Shown here: in pieces, positions 16,596-24,863 of the stretch
Numbering within the stretch: the first letter of the stretch is position 1
Layout: every line of letters starts with the position of its first letter
Source: Chlorogloea sp. CCALA 695
GTDB lineage: Bacteria > Cyanobacteriota > Cyanobacteriia > Cyanobacteriales > Chroococcidiopsidaceae
DNA: 64,000 nt
Reading direction: 5' to 3'
Assembly (NCBI RefSeq): GCF_003003885.1
Contig: NZ_PVWN01000014.1
Coordinates: 1-64,000, forward strand
Position numbers and translations under genes: made by a program
Notes under the pieces: model-generated
What the model was told of the DNA's origin: nothing
The model's input: the letters and a program-made list of their open reading frames with translations, nothing else
The model's database searches: none

Positions 16596-16850
16596 TTAAT
16601 AATAGTCCGCTTCAGTTTGCGTTTGAGGGAGTGGGGTTTCAAAGTTGAAGGGATCGTAAAGAAATCGCGTTGATTCTTCTTCTAGACGATGAATTAGATA
16701 AGCCTCAAGTACGTTAGTTTGGCGTAAAGCAGCTAAGTAACCATCTAGAAACAAGCGCAAGTCGTCAGAGCGATAACCTCGTTGCCATAACTCAACTAAA
16801 GCATCGGTTACTCTTTGATATAAACGGATAGTTTGAGTGTCTTGAAGCAT
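16596..16850 (-). CDS. Small conserved cyanobacterial protein (DUF6761-like)
   Basis: 84 residues, soluble. It begins MLQDTQTIRLYQRVTDALVE, then LWQRGYRSDDLRLFLDGYLA and LEAYLIHRLEEESTRFLYDP, giving three or four amphipathic helices and a short acidic tail. The pattern matches, from memory, a family of about 80 residues found across cyanobacteria (DUF6761), whose function is unknown. The start is the ATG at 16850. The 389-bp upstream gap holds a perfect 10-bp inverted repeat. The gene is apparently monocistronic. Confidence 0.75.
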   Translation of the reverse strand: MLQDTQTIRLYQRVTDALVELWQRGYRSDDLRLFLDGYLAALRQTNVLEAYLIHRLEEESTRFLYDPFNFETPLPQTQTEADYY

Positions 16851-17239
16851 AATTAAAAACTGAGTAGGAGAATATTAAATAGTGCATGGTGAAAATTTAA
16901 TCACTTTTTTAGTTGATTGTTTCACATTGGCGGCAATTAATAGAGGCAATTACCTCTATTAACAACCCTTCAAGCCTAGGAATATAGCTAACCCCAGTAG
17001 CTAAGTAGAGCGATCGCAAGCGGTATAAGTCTATTGTAGTCAAATACTTGTGGTTATAAAATGTATCTATCGGGTTAGTCTTAAAGACGACTTATCAAAA
17101 ATAGGTATAAAAACATTTAGCAGTAAATTTATATTGAAATTTCTGCCTAGCTGGGTACTTTCTAAGGGGAGATAAGGCAACAATTTTTTGAGTGTAAATT
17201 GGGAAATTTAACCCTCTAGAGCTACTAAAAAACTTGTTG
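16851..17239. other. Intergenic region without a gene (389 bp)
   Basis: AT-rich region between the 5' end of the DUF6761-like gene and the 3' end of cmpR, both on the minus strand. It contains a perfect inverted repeat (16937-16962), one HIP1 site (GCGATCGC near 17011-17018) and no open frame worth calling. The promoter of the small gene should lie in its left half. Confidence 0.7.
16937..16962. promoter_or_regulatory. Perfect 10-bp inverted repeat upstream of DUF6761-like gene
   Basis: TTAATAGAGG (16937-16946) and CCTCTATTAA (16953-16962) are exact reverse complements with a 6-bp spacer CAATTA. The repeat is centred about 100 bp upstream of the start at 16850. The 16-bp centre-to-centre distance would suit a dimeric regulator. 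It could also fold as an RNA hairpin in the leader. Confidence 0.55.
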
Positions 17240-18172
17240 TTAGCTCTGGGTAAGCTCTAAATCGATCTTTGCTATCATTTGCTTACCTTCGTTTAAAAGA
17301 TACTCAAGAAAAGTGCTGGCAACTACAGACAATTGTTTGGTGGATGGGTAAACGATATACCAATGGCGTTGAATAGGAAAACCCTCAACATCCAAAATAG
17401 TTAATGGCCCTTTTGTACCTTCAAGGGCTAAAACATGGCGAGACAATACCGAAATTCCTAAGCCGCCGACGATCGCGTGTTTGATTGCCTCATTACTGCC
17501 AATCTCCATTTCTACATTCATTTCTACTCGGTTTTCGGCGAAAAACTGCTCTACAGCCATTCGCGTCCCCGATCCTGCTTCCCGGATAATAAAAGGCTCT
17601 TGGGCAAGGCGCTGTAAGGGAATATTTTTCTCGCCAGCTAGGGGATGATCCGAGGGTGCGATCGCAACTAAAGCATTTTCCAAAATTGGTCGCAGATTAA
17701 TATCCAGTCCTTCAGGTGGTTGTCCGAGAATATAAAGATCGTCCACATTTTCACTCAAGCGATCTAGTACCTGTTTGCGGTTAGTGACTTGCAACGCGAT
17801 TTTGATGCCGGGATAACGATGGCGAAACTGTCCTAGCAAACGTGGCACAAAATATTTAGCAGTCGTAATTACAGCTAGGCGTAGATTTCCCTGTTTTAGT
17901 CCCTTCAAATCTGCCAAAGTCATTTCTAACTGAGACATTTTTTCTGAGATATCTTTACAGACGCTTAAAACCTCCTTACCTGCATCTGTAAGGTAAATGC
18001 GCTTGCCTATTTGCTCAAACAACGGTATTCCTACCGCTTTTGTTAATTGCTTAATTTGCTGCGAAACGGTAGGTTGACTCAAAAACATTTCCTCTGCTGC
18101 TTTTGTAAAACTACCGGATCTGGCGACTTCTTCAAATACCTTTAACTGATGCAACGTTGCGTGTTTTAACAT
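17240..18172 (-). CDS. cmpR: LysR-type regulator of the bicarbonate transporter (CmpR-like)
   Basis: 310 residues. The N-terminal winged HTH (HATLHQLKVFEEVARSGSFT, then KAAEEMFLSQPTVSQQIKQL) begins at residue 3. A linker helix and a two-lobed periplasmic-binding-protein-like effector domain follow (LRLAVITTAKYFVPRLLGQF, GGLGISVLSRHVLA). The sequence belongs to the CmpR/RbcR group of cyanobacterial LysR proteins. Divergent placement against cmpABCD is the classic arrangement for CmpR, which activates the transporter under low CO2 with 2-phosphoglycolate or RuBP as co-inducer (family knowledge). RbcR or NdhR identity cannot be wholly excluded without a tree. Confidence 0.85.
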   Translation of the reverse strand: MLKHATLHQLKVFEEVARSGSFTKAAEEMFLSQPTVSQQIKQLTKAVGIPLFEQIGKRIYLTDAGKEVLSVCKDISEKMSQLEMTLADLKGLKQGNLRLAVITTAKYFVPRLLGQFRHRYPGIKIALQVTNRKQVLDRLSENVDDLYILGQPPEGLDINLRPILENALVAIAPSDHPLAGEKNIPLQRLAQEPFIIREAGSGTRMAVEQFFAENRVEMNVEMEIGSNEAIKHAIVGGLGISVLSRHVLALEGTKGPLTILDVEGFPIQRHWYIVYPSTKQLSVVASTFLEYLLNEGKQMIAKIDLELTQS

Positions 18173-18319
18173 CCATTTTCCTGCCCATACTAAGTATTGA
18201 CAGATTCTATCATCAAATCTAAATATAAACTTTTATCTATTGATCTCTAAGCGATACATCTCCATTTTTACTGCTTTAACTTATTTTCTATCTATATCTA
18301 CGACTGATATAGCCACTAT

Positions 18320-18340
18320 TTAGTTGATAAAGACAACTTA
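18320..18340. promoter_or_regulatory. Candidate CmpR operator dyad
   Basis: TTAGTTG (18320-18326) and CAACTTA (18334-18340) form an inverted repeat with one mismatch and a 7-bp spacer. It includes TTA and TAA-like half sites of the kind reported for CmpR boxes. It lies 176 bp upstream of cmpA and 148 bp upstream of cmpR. Confidence 0.45.
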
Positions 18341-18424
18341 TTCTACATAGGGTTTATCTATGGCAACGATAAAAAAAACAGTTCATGCCTATGTACATTT
18401 CGGGATATTGTCTATTTAATCGCC

Positions 18425-18452
18425 AAAAAAAAAGCCTAAAAGTTGCTTTTAG
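18425..18452 (-). terminator. Minus-strand hairpin with T tract upstream of cmpA
   Basis: CTAAAAG (18436-18442) and CTTTTAG (18446-18452) pair around a 3-nt loop. On the minus strand the stem is followed by GGC and nine T (18433-18425). It would act as a terminator only for antisense transcription coming out of cmpA toward cmpR. On the plus strand it would be a hairpin in the cmpA leader. Confidence 0.5.
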
Positions 18453-18515
18453 CAAGAGTTAGGACTCGCTGCCGAAATACCAGCAGAGGCGATCGCATTT
18501 ACAGGAGGGGATTTT

Positions 18516-19880
18516 ATGAATGACTTAATAAATCAATTTTCTCGGCGCAAATTTCTTTTAACTGCTGGAGCCTCGGCGGTAGGGTCGGTATTGCTCAACG
18601 GCTGCTTGGGAAATCCCCCCGATTCATCTGGCAATACTCAAGCACAACAGGTTTCGGCAGTTAATATTAGCCCCGAACAAGCACCGGAAACTACCAAGGT
18701 AAAGTTGGGCTATATACCCATTGTGGAAGCGGCTCCCTTGATTATTGCCCAGGAAAAAGGCTTTTTTGCTAAGTACGGCATGACCGGAGTTGAGCTTGCT
18801 AAACAAGCCTCGTGGGGGGCAATGCGTGACAATACAGAGATAGGCTCAAGCGGCGGTGGCGTTGATGGCGGTCAATATCAAATGCCAATGCCTCATCTAA
18901 TAACTGAAGGAATTATTACTAAAGGCAATCAAAAAATTCCCATGTATCTCCTGGCGCAGTTAATTACGCATGGAAATGGAATTGCTGTTGCTAATAAGCA
19001 TAAGGGGCAAGGGATGGGTTTAGACCTAAGCAAGAGTGGTAAACCAGTTGTTGACCAACTTAAATCAACAAAAAATCCTTTTTCCGCCGCTTATACTTTT
19101 GCCCAGGTCAATCAAGATTTTTGGCTCCGCTACTGGTTAGCCGCCGGGGGCATTAATCCCGATACTGATGTCAAACTAATTCCCGTCCCCGCAGCCCAAA
19201 CTGTCGCCAATATGAAAACAGGGACGATGGACGCTTTTAGTACAGGAGATCCCTGGCCTTATCGGATTGTTAAGGACAAAATTGGGTTTATGGCAGTATT
19301 GACCGCCGAAATGTGGAAAAATCACCCCGAAGAATATTTTGCCATGCGCGCAGACTGGGCTGACAAAAATCCCAAGGCAACTAAAGCAATCTTGAAAGGC
19401 ATTATGGAAGCGCAGCAATGGTTAGATAATTTTGACAACCGCGCCGAAGCTGCGACCATCCTTAGCGGACGAAATTATTTTAATCTTCCGACCGAAATTT
19501 TGGCAGAGCCATTTCAAGGCAAGTATGACATGGGCGATGGTCGGGTAATTGATGATAAATCGATGGCGGCGTATTACTGGAAAGATGAAAGAGGTAGCGT
19601 TTCTTATCCTTACAAGAGTCACGATCTTTGGTTTTTGACGGAAAGCGTGCGCTGGGGCTTTTTGCCTCCAGATACTTTGACAAATGCTAAGGCGCTAATT
19701 GATAAAGTCAACCGCGAAGATATTTGGAAACAAGCAGCGACGGAAGCAGGTATTGCTGCGGCAGATATTCCTACAAGTACATCTCGTGGCATTGAAACGT
19801 TTTTTGATGGTGTCAAGTTCGACCCAGAAAATCCAACAGCATATTTGCAGAGTTTGAAGATTAAAAAAGTAGCTTTGTAG
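18516..19880 (+). CDS. cmpA: Bicarbonate-binding lipoprotein CmpA
   Basis: High-affinity bicarbonate receptor of the BCT1 ABC transporter, anchored to the periplasmic face of the plasma membrane. 454 residues. It has a twin-arginine-like start ([10 protein letters not shown]) and the lipobox LLNGC with C30. The core reads [40 protein letters not shown] and [18 protein letters not shown]. These stretches match CmpA rather than the nitrate receptor NrtA, which has GFIALTDAAPLIIAKEKG and ESFCVGEPWP in these places as I recall them. CmpA versus NrtA is therefore called by sequence and by the adjoining cmpR. The stop codon TAG lies inside a dispersed repeat (19877-19900). Confidence 0.9.
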   Translation: MNDLINQFSRRKFLLTAGASAVGSVLLNGCLGNPPDSSGNTQAQQVSAVNISPEQAPETTKVKLGYIPIVEAAPLIIAQEKGFFAKYGMTGVELAKQASWGAMRDNTEIGSSGGGVDGGQYQMPMPHLITEGIITKGNQKIPMYLLAQLITHGNGIAVANKHKGQGMGLDLSKSGKPVVDQLKSTKNPFSAAYTFAQVNQDFWLRYWLAAGGINPDTDVKLIPVPAAQTVANMKTGTMDAFSTGDPWPYRIVKDKIGFMAVLTAEMWKNHPEEYFAMRADWADKNPKATKAILKGIMEAQQWLDNFDNRAEAATILSGRNYFNLPTEILAEPFQGKYDMGDGRVIDDKSMAAYYWKDERGSVSYPYKSHDLWFLTESVRWGFLPPDTLTNAKALIDKVNREDIWKQAATEAGIAAADIPTSTSRGIETFFDGVKFDPENPTAYLQSLKIKKVAL

Positions 19881-19900
19881 AGACATTGCAATGCAACGCC
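19877..19900. repeat. GTAGAGAC-type cyanobacterial palindrome, copy 1 (cmpA-cmpB gap)
   Basis: The unit starts GTAGAGACATTGCAATGCAA and ends CGCC. It contains the palindromic centre TTGCAATGCAA and resembles the widespread cyanobacterial interspersed repeat that begins GTAGAGACGTT and ends AACGTCTCTAC. The first TAG is the cmpA stop codon. Confidence 0.65.
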
Positions 19901-19946
19901 TTGTTGCCAAAATTCATACTTATACAACTAGAGGAAAATACAGCCA

Positions 19947-20783
19947 ATGACCACACTTCAAAGCCGACGACCTGCCAGAAATACCAAAGGTTGGGGTTCC
20001 CGCCTGAGCAAGCAACTTCCCGACCTGATACCGCCAATTATTGCGATCGCTATTTTTCTCGCCCTATGGCAGTTATTTTCTTGGACTCCAGGGGCAACTT
20101 TACCAGGGCCTATACAAGTTGTTCAAGATACTTGGGTATTAATTTTCTGGCCTTTTTATGATCGCGGTGGTACAGATAAGGGCTTATTTTGGCAGATTCT
20201 CGCTAGTTTGCAAAGAGTAGCGATAAGTTACACCCTAGCGGCAATTGTGGGCATTGGCCTGGGCATATTGATCGGCACAAATAAAATGATGTCCAAAGCT
20301 TTAGATCCAATCTTCCAACTATTGCGAACTGTACCACCTTTAGCGTGGGTTCCGATTGCTTTAGCTGCCTTGCGTCAAAACGAACCCGCCGCTTTATTCG
20401 TAATTTTTATTACCGCAATTTGGCCCATCTTAATTAATACAGCAGTGGGAGTAAAGCAAATTCCCACTGATTATAACAACGTTGCTAAAGTTCTCCAGCT
20501 TAATCGCAAAGAGTATTTCTTTAATATTTTGATTCCGGCGGCGCTGCCCTACATTTTTACAGGCTTGAGAATTGCGATTGGATTAGCTTGGTTGGCAATT
20601 ATCGCCGCAGAGATTGTAATGTCGGGGATTGTGGGCATTGGCTTTTTTATCTGGGAAGCCTACCAAAATAACAACGTTAGTGAAGTGATATTAGCCTTAA
20701 TCTACATCGGCGTTGTTGGTTTCTTGCTAGACAAAGCTATGGGTTGGATCGAAAACCGGATTTTGCCCGCAGAACCAAAGTAG
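19947..20783 (+). CDS. cmpB: Bicarbonate ABC transporter permease CmpB
   Basis: 278-residue inner-membrane permease of the nitrate/sulfonate/bicarbonate (SsuC/NrtB) family. Six hydrophobic segments are visible, beginning PPIIAIAIFLALWQLFSW. The cytoplasmic EAA loop that docks the ATPases lies in LQLNRKEYFFNILIPAALPY, ending IFTGLRIAIG. It is the third-from-last gene of the operon, 66 bp after cmpA with a palindromic repeat in the gap, and 37 bp before cmpC. It forms the membrane pore with both ATP-binding subunits CmpC and CmpD. Confidence 0.92.
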   Translation: MTTLQSRRPARNTKGWGSRLSKQLPDLIPPIIAIAIFLALWQLFSWTPGATLPGPIQVVQDTWVLIFWPFYDRGGTDKGLFWQILASLQRVAISYTLAAIVGIGLGILIGTNKMMSKALDPIFQLLRTVPPLAWVPIALAALRQNEPAALFVIFITAIWPILINTAVGVKQIPTDYNNVAKVLQLNRKEYFFNILIPAALPYIFTGLRIAIGLAWLAIIAAEIVMSGIVGIGFFIWEAYQNNNVSEVILALIYIGVVGFLLDKAMGWIENRILPAEPK

Positions 20784-20820
20784 ATACAAAAGAAATTGTC
20801 CTCTAACTCCCTAATAACCT

Positions 20821-22830
20821 ATGTCTGTTTTCGTTGCTGTCGATCAAATTGATAAAGTTTTTCCATTAACTGGCGGTGGTAGCTACATTGCCCTCAAAGG
20901 AATCAATCTCCAAATTAAAAAAGGAGAATTTGTCTCGCTTATCGGTCACTCTGGTTGTGGCAAATCTACTCTGTTGAATATGGTAGCAGGTTTGGATTTG
21001 CCTAGTGAAGGCGTTGTAACCCTAGAAGGACAAAAAATTACGAAACCTGGCCCCGACCGGATGGTAGTATTCCAGAATTATTCCTTGTTACCTTGGCGGA
21101 CTGTCCGAGAAAATATTGCCTTAGCGGTGGACTCTGTAATGAGCGATTTGCCAGCAGGCGAGCGCAAAAGCATCATCGAGCAACATATAGATATGGTAGG
21201 TTTGCGTCAAGCCGCCGACAAGCAACCAGGACAGTTGTCGGGAGGAATGAAACAACGAGTTGCGATCGCGCGCGCCTTGGCTATTCGCCCTAAACTCCTG
21301 CTTCTAGACGAACCGTTTGGGGCTTTGGATGCCTTAACGCGGGGTAACTTGCAAGAGCAATTGATGAAAATTTGCGAAGAAAATCAAGTTACCGCCGTCA
21401 TGGTTACCCACGATGTTGATGAAGCAGTGCTGTTGTCGGACAGGATTGTGATGCTGACAAACGGGCCAGAATCAAAAATTGGTCAGATTTTAGAAGTAGA
21501 TATTCCCCGCCCTCGCAAGCGCATGGAAGTAGTAGAACATCCCAGCTATTACAGCTTGCGAAGTGAAATGATTTACTTTCTCAATCAGCAAAAGCGGATT
21601 AAAAAAATTCGGGCAAGAAAGACTGGTGCGATCGCCCGTCATGGTTTAGAAAAAGTTAATTTAGAACTTGGTTTTTTACCCTTAACCGCCTGTGCGCCCC
21701 TGGCTATAGCCAAAGAAAAAGGCTTTTTTGCCAAGCATGGCTTAGATGAAGTAACTTTAGTCCGCGAATCGAACTGGCGAGGAATTACCGACGGCATAGT
21801 TGGCGGTTATTTAGATGCAGCGCAAATGCCTTCCGGGATGCCCATGTGGTTGACTTTGGGCGGTCATGAAAACAAACCCGTCCCCATCGTTACGTCCTTA
21901 ACTATGACCCGTAACGGCAACGCCATCACCCTAGCAAAGCGCTTTTACGACCAAGGGGTATATAGCTTGTCAGACTTTAAGGAAATGCTGCATAAAACTC
22001 CTCAAGGTCAACATCGTATGGGTATGGTGCATCCTTCTTCAATGCACAATTTACTATTGCGTTACTGGCTGGCGGCGGGAGGCATTGATCCAGACCGAGA
22101 TGTAAAGCTATCAACCATTCCTCCGGCGCAGATGGTAGCTGACTTGCAAAATGGAAGTATCGACGGTTATTGTGTTGGGGAACCTTGGAACCTCCGCGCC
22201 GCCGATGAAAACATTGGCTTTACGATCGCAACAGATTTAGAAATTTGGCTAGGACATCCCGGCAAAGTTCTCGGTGTGCGCGAAGATTGGGCTGCGACTT
22301 ATCCTAATACCCATATTGCCTTAGTTAAAGCTCTTTTAGAAGCCTGTCATTACTGTTCTCAGCCAGAACACGGTCAAGAAATCCGCGAGATATTAGCCGG
22401 AAGAGAGTATGTAAGTACGGATATAGCTTATATCCAAATGGGAGAGACAAATACATCTACTACTTGTAGCTTGGATCATCCGATGCGAGATTATGCCCAC
22501 CATCAGTTTTATGGAGACTCAGGGGTCAATCGTCCCAGTCGTACAGAACAACTATGGATTATGACCCAACTCGCGCGTTGGGGTGATACTCCTTTCCCTA
22601 GAAACTGGGTAGAAATTCTTGAACGTATTTGTAAAGTAGGTGTATTTAGCACCGCCGCGCGCGAACTTGGTCTGGGCGATATTACTTACACTCGCAAAGC
22701 GATTCAATTGTTCGATGGTACGGTGTTTAACGCTGATGACCCGATCGCCTATCTCAACAGTCTAGCCATTAAACAAGATTTCTCCATCGCCGAAGTTGTC
22801 ATCGACTCCCGCCCTACGGTGGCTGCTTAA
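20821..22830 (+). CDS. cmpC: Bicarbonate ABC transporter ATPase fused to a CmpA-like domain, CmpC
   Basis: 669 residues in two parts. Residues 1 to about 260 form an ABC ATPase: Walker A GHSGCGKST (42-50), signature LSGGMKQR, Walker B LLLLDEPFGALD and switch His MVTHD. Residues from about 280 form a receptor-like domain resembling CmpA (LELGFLPLTACAPLAIAKEK, GGYLDAAQMPSGMPMWLTLG, DGYCVGEPWN). This fusion is diagnostic of NrtC/CmpC. The C-terminal domain is cytoplasmic and regulatory; in NrtC it mediates ammonium inhibition, and in CmpC its role is less clear. Full length, no defect seen. Confidence 0.93.
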   Translation: MSVFVAVDQIDKVFPLTGGGSYIALKGINLQIKKGEFVSLIGHSGCGKSTLLNMVAGLDLPSEGVVTLEGQKITKPGPDRMVVFQNYSLLPWRTVRENIALAVDSVMSDLPAGERKSIIEQHIDMVGLRQAADKQPGQLSGGMKQRVAIARALAIRPKLLLLDEPFGALDALTRGNLQEQLMKICEENQVTAVMVTHDVDEAVLLSDRIVMLTNGPESKIGQILEVDIPRPRKRMEVVEHPSYYSLRSEMIYFLNQQKRIKKIRARKTGAIARHGLEKVNLELGFLPLTACAPLAIAKEKGFFAKHGLDEVTLVRESNWRGITDGIVGGYLDAAQMPSGMPMWLTLGGHENKPVPIVTSLTMTRNGNAITLAKRFYDQGVYSLSDFKEMLHKTPQGQHRMGMVHPSSMHNLLLRYWLAAGGIDPDRDVKLSTIPPAQMVADLQNGSIDGYCVGEPWNLRAADENIGFTIATDLEIWLGHPGKVLGVREDWAATYPNTHIALVKALLEACHYCSQPEHGQEIREILAGREYVSTDIAYIQMGETNTSTTCSLDHPMRDYAHHQFYGDSGVNRPSRTEQLWIMTQLARWGDTPFPRNWVEILERICKVGVFSTAARELGLGDITYTRKAIQLFDGTVFNADDPIAYLNSLAIKQDFSIAEVVIDSRPTVAA

Positions 22831-22860
22831 TTACAAAGTACAATTTTAAAACTAATACAA

Positions 22861-22886
22861 AAGACGTTCCGGTGGAACGTCTCTAC
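22861..22886. repeat. GTAGAGAC-type palindrome, copy 2 (cmpC-cmpD gap)
   Basis: AGACGTTCC (22862-22870) and GGAACGTCT (22874-22882) are exact complements with the 3-nt loop GGT, then CTAC. It is related to copy 1 in the cmpA-cmpB gap and lies 8 bp before the cmpD start. It can form a very stable RNA hairpin between two co-transcribed genes. Confidence 0.75.
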
Positions 22887-22893
22887 TAAACCA

Positions 22894-23751
22894 ATGCACA
22901 ACCGTACTCTTGCTTATATCGATCCCAGCGCCAATACTTCCGCTCCAAAAACGACTCAAAACCAACCTTTTTTAGTAATTGAAGATGTCTCTAAGGTCTA
23001 TCCCACGCCCAAAGGTACTTATACGGTACTAGAAGGAGTCAATCTCACCGTCAATGAGGGCGAGTTTATCTGCGTTATCGGTCACTCTGGTTGTGGCAAA
23101 TCAACGCTGCTAAATATGGTTTCGGGCTTTACTACCCCTAGTAGCGGTAGGGTTGAACTTAATTCTGTAGCGATTACAAAACCAGGCCCCGATCGCATGG
23201 TAGTGTTTCAAAACTACGCTTTGCTACCTTGGAAGACTGCTTTTGAAAATGTCTACATTGCTGTTAATGCCGTGTACCCCAACAAACCAGAAGCAGAGAA
23301 AAGAGCGATCGTACGGGAACATTTGGCAATGGTAGGACTAACAGAATCCGCCGATAAAAAGCCGCCACAACTTTCTGGAGGAATGAAACAGCGCGTTTCT
23401 ATTGCCCGTGCTTTAGCGATTCGTCCTCAAGTTTTGATTTTAGATGAGCCTTTTGGGGCATTAGATGCGATTACTAAAGAAGAATTGCAAGAAGAATTAC
23501 TAAAAATTTGGAACGATCATCGCTGTACGGTGCTGATGATTACTCACGATATTGATGAAGCTTTGTTTCTTGCCGATCGCTTAGTAATGATGACCAATGG
23601 CCCGGCTGCTAGTATTGGGGAAGTAATGGATATTCCTTTTTCTCGTCCGCGCGATCGCACTCGGATTATGGAAGATCCCCAATACTACAAGTTGCGAAAC
23701 TACGCCTTAGACTTTCTGTATCATCGGTTTGCCCATGATGATACTGATTAG
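22894..23751 (+). CDS. cmpD: Bicarbonate ABC transporter ATP-binding protein CmpD
   Basis: 285-residue ABC ATPase without the receptor-like extension. Walker A GHSGCGKST (63-71), Q-loop VVFQNYALLPWKT, signature LSGGMKQR, Walker B VLILDEPFGALDA, switch MITHDIDEA. It pairs with CmpC to energise CmpB. The first about 25 residues are not conserved, and the start at 22894 lies immediately after the hairpin repeat, leaving no clear Shine-Dalgarno. A later start is possible but none is obvious before VIEDVSKVY. A 9-bp hairpin follows the stop. Confidence 0.92.
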   Translation: MHNRTLAYIDPSANTSAPKTTQNQPFLVIEDVSKVYPTPKGTYTVLEGVNLTVNEGEFICVIGHSGCGKSTLLNMVSGFTTPSSGRVELNSVAITKPGPDRMVVFQNYALLPWKTAFENVYIAVNAVYPNKPEAEKRAIVREHLAMVGLTESADKKPPQLSGGMKQRVSIARALAIRPQVLILDEPFGALDAITKEELQEELLKIWNDHRCTVLMITHDIDEALFLADRLVMMTNGPAASIGEVMDIPFSRPRDRTRIMEDPQYYKLRNYALDFLYHRFAHDDTD

Positions 23752-23775
23752 AAGTACTCTACTAAATAGCTGTTT

Positions 23776-23797
23776 GTGACGAGTTAAAACTCGTCAC
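23776..23797. terminator. Hairpin at the end of cmpABCD
   Basis: GTGACGAGT (23776-23784) and ACTCGTCAC (23789-23797) pair perfectly around TAAA, followed by TTTGAATAA. It lies between the convergent cmpD and rsmH. The T run is short on the plus strand. Confidence 0.65.
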
Positions 23798-23830
23798 TTT
23801 GAATAACTAATACAACGTATTGCTTTGGAA

Positions 23831-24724
23831 TTAATCAATCTGTAATGCCTCTGCTACTCTTAATTTAGCCGAACGCGATCGCACATTATTTTCTAATTCC
23901 TCAGCTTGGGCAGTAATGGGCTTTTTAGTAATTACCTTCACTATTGTTGATTCGCGTAAACTGTGCTTGACGATTCGGTCTTCTAAGCTATGAAAGCTAA
24001 TTACAACAATTCTCCCCCCCGGTACAAGAGAAATAGGAGCGCGAATTAGAAAATTCTCTATAGCTGTTAATTCTTCATTAATAACAATTCGCAGAGCCTG
24101 AAATACGCGGGTTGCGGGGTGAATCCTACCATAACGATACTGTTTTGGTACAGAATAGGTGATCGCCTCTGCGAGTTCTGTAGTAGTTGTAAAGGGGCGT
24201 TTTTCTACTATTCTTCTGGCGATGCGCCGCGATAGTCTTTCCTCGCCGTACTTAAAGAAAATATTTGCCAGATCGTTTTCATCCCAATCATTAATCACCT
24301 CTGCGGCGGTCAAATCTCGTCGTCTATCCATCCGCATATCTAAGGGTGCGGTATTGCGAAAACTAAAGCCTCGCTCTGCTGTATCAAGGTGGTAAGAGCT
24401 AACGCCCAAATCTGCAATTATTCCATCAAAAGAGGCGATTTTATATTCAAAGTCGGCAAAACTGCTTAAAACAAATTCAATGCGACTGCCATATTCCCCA
24501 AGACGTTGATTAGCTGCACTAATTGCCTGTTCGTCCCAATCTAAAGCTGTAACTTTAACATCGGGATAAGTCTGTAAAATTGCCTCACTATGACCGCCAC
24601 CGCCTACGGTAGCATCTAAATAATGCCCCCCAGGACGAATAGCTAAAGCAGAAATTACCTCTTGACTTAAAACAGGTATATGAAAAAATGCCTGTAACTC
24701 GTTTTCCTCAACACCAAGCTCCAT
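23831..24724 (-). CDS. rsmH: 16S rRNA (cytosine1402-N4)-methyltransferase
   Basis: Methylates C1402 in the ribosomal P site of 16S rRNA using SAM. 297 residues, usual for the family. It begins with FHIPVLSQEVISAL, the SAM-binding GHYLDATVGGGGHSEAIL, then GIIADLGVSSYHLDTAERGF and FSFRNTAPLDMRMDRR, which are RsmH/MraW signatures. The C-terminal ISFHSLEDRIVK catalytic motif and RSAKLRVAE end are intact. Unlike in many bacteria it is not in a division/cell-wall cluster; the neighbours are cmpD (convergent) and ndhH (divergent). Confidence 0.96.
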   Translation of the reverse strand: MELGVEENELQAFFHIPVLSQEVISALAIRPGGHYLDATVGGGGHSEAILQTYPDVKVTALDWDEQAISAANQRLGEYGSRIEFVLSSFADFEYKIASFDGIIADLGVSSYHLDTAERGFSFRNTAPLDMRMDRRRDLTAAEVINDWDENDLANIFFKYGEERLSRRIARRIVEKRPFTTTTELAEAITYSVPKQYRYGRIHPATRVFQALRIVINEELTAIENFLIRAPISLVPGGRIVVISFHSLEDRIVKHSLRESTIVKVITKKPITAQAEELENNVRSRSAKLRVAEALQID

Positions 24725-24863
24725 ATAATTAAATAAGCGCTTACAAAATTAAACATCAAGCACTTAATATCTATAGTGCCTACTTACTTCAACTTACCGC
24801 TAATTCATAAGTATTTTTGGCGGAATCATCTAAATAAGCACTCCAACAGTAAATTAACCACCT

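Larger units (their letters stand above)
18173..18515. other. cmpR-cmpA divergent control region (343 bp)
   Basis: The AT-rich intergenic region should hold both promoters. It contains the dyad at 18320-18340 and an A-tract/hairpin at 18425-18452. The cmpA ribosome-binding site is a good AGGAGGGG about 7 bp before the ATG at 18516. No protein-coding frame is seen. Confidence 0.75.

Noticed and set aside
18516-23751. Nitrate transporter nrtABCD
   Set aside because: The receptor motifs match CmpA rather than NrtA and a CmpR-like regulator is divergent, so a bicarbonate transporter is preferred. No nitrate or nitrite reductase gene is nearby.
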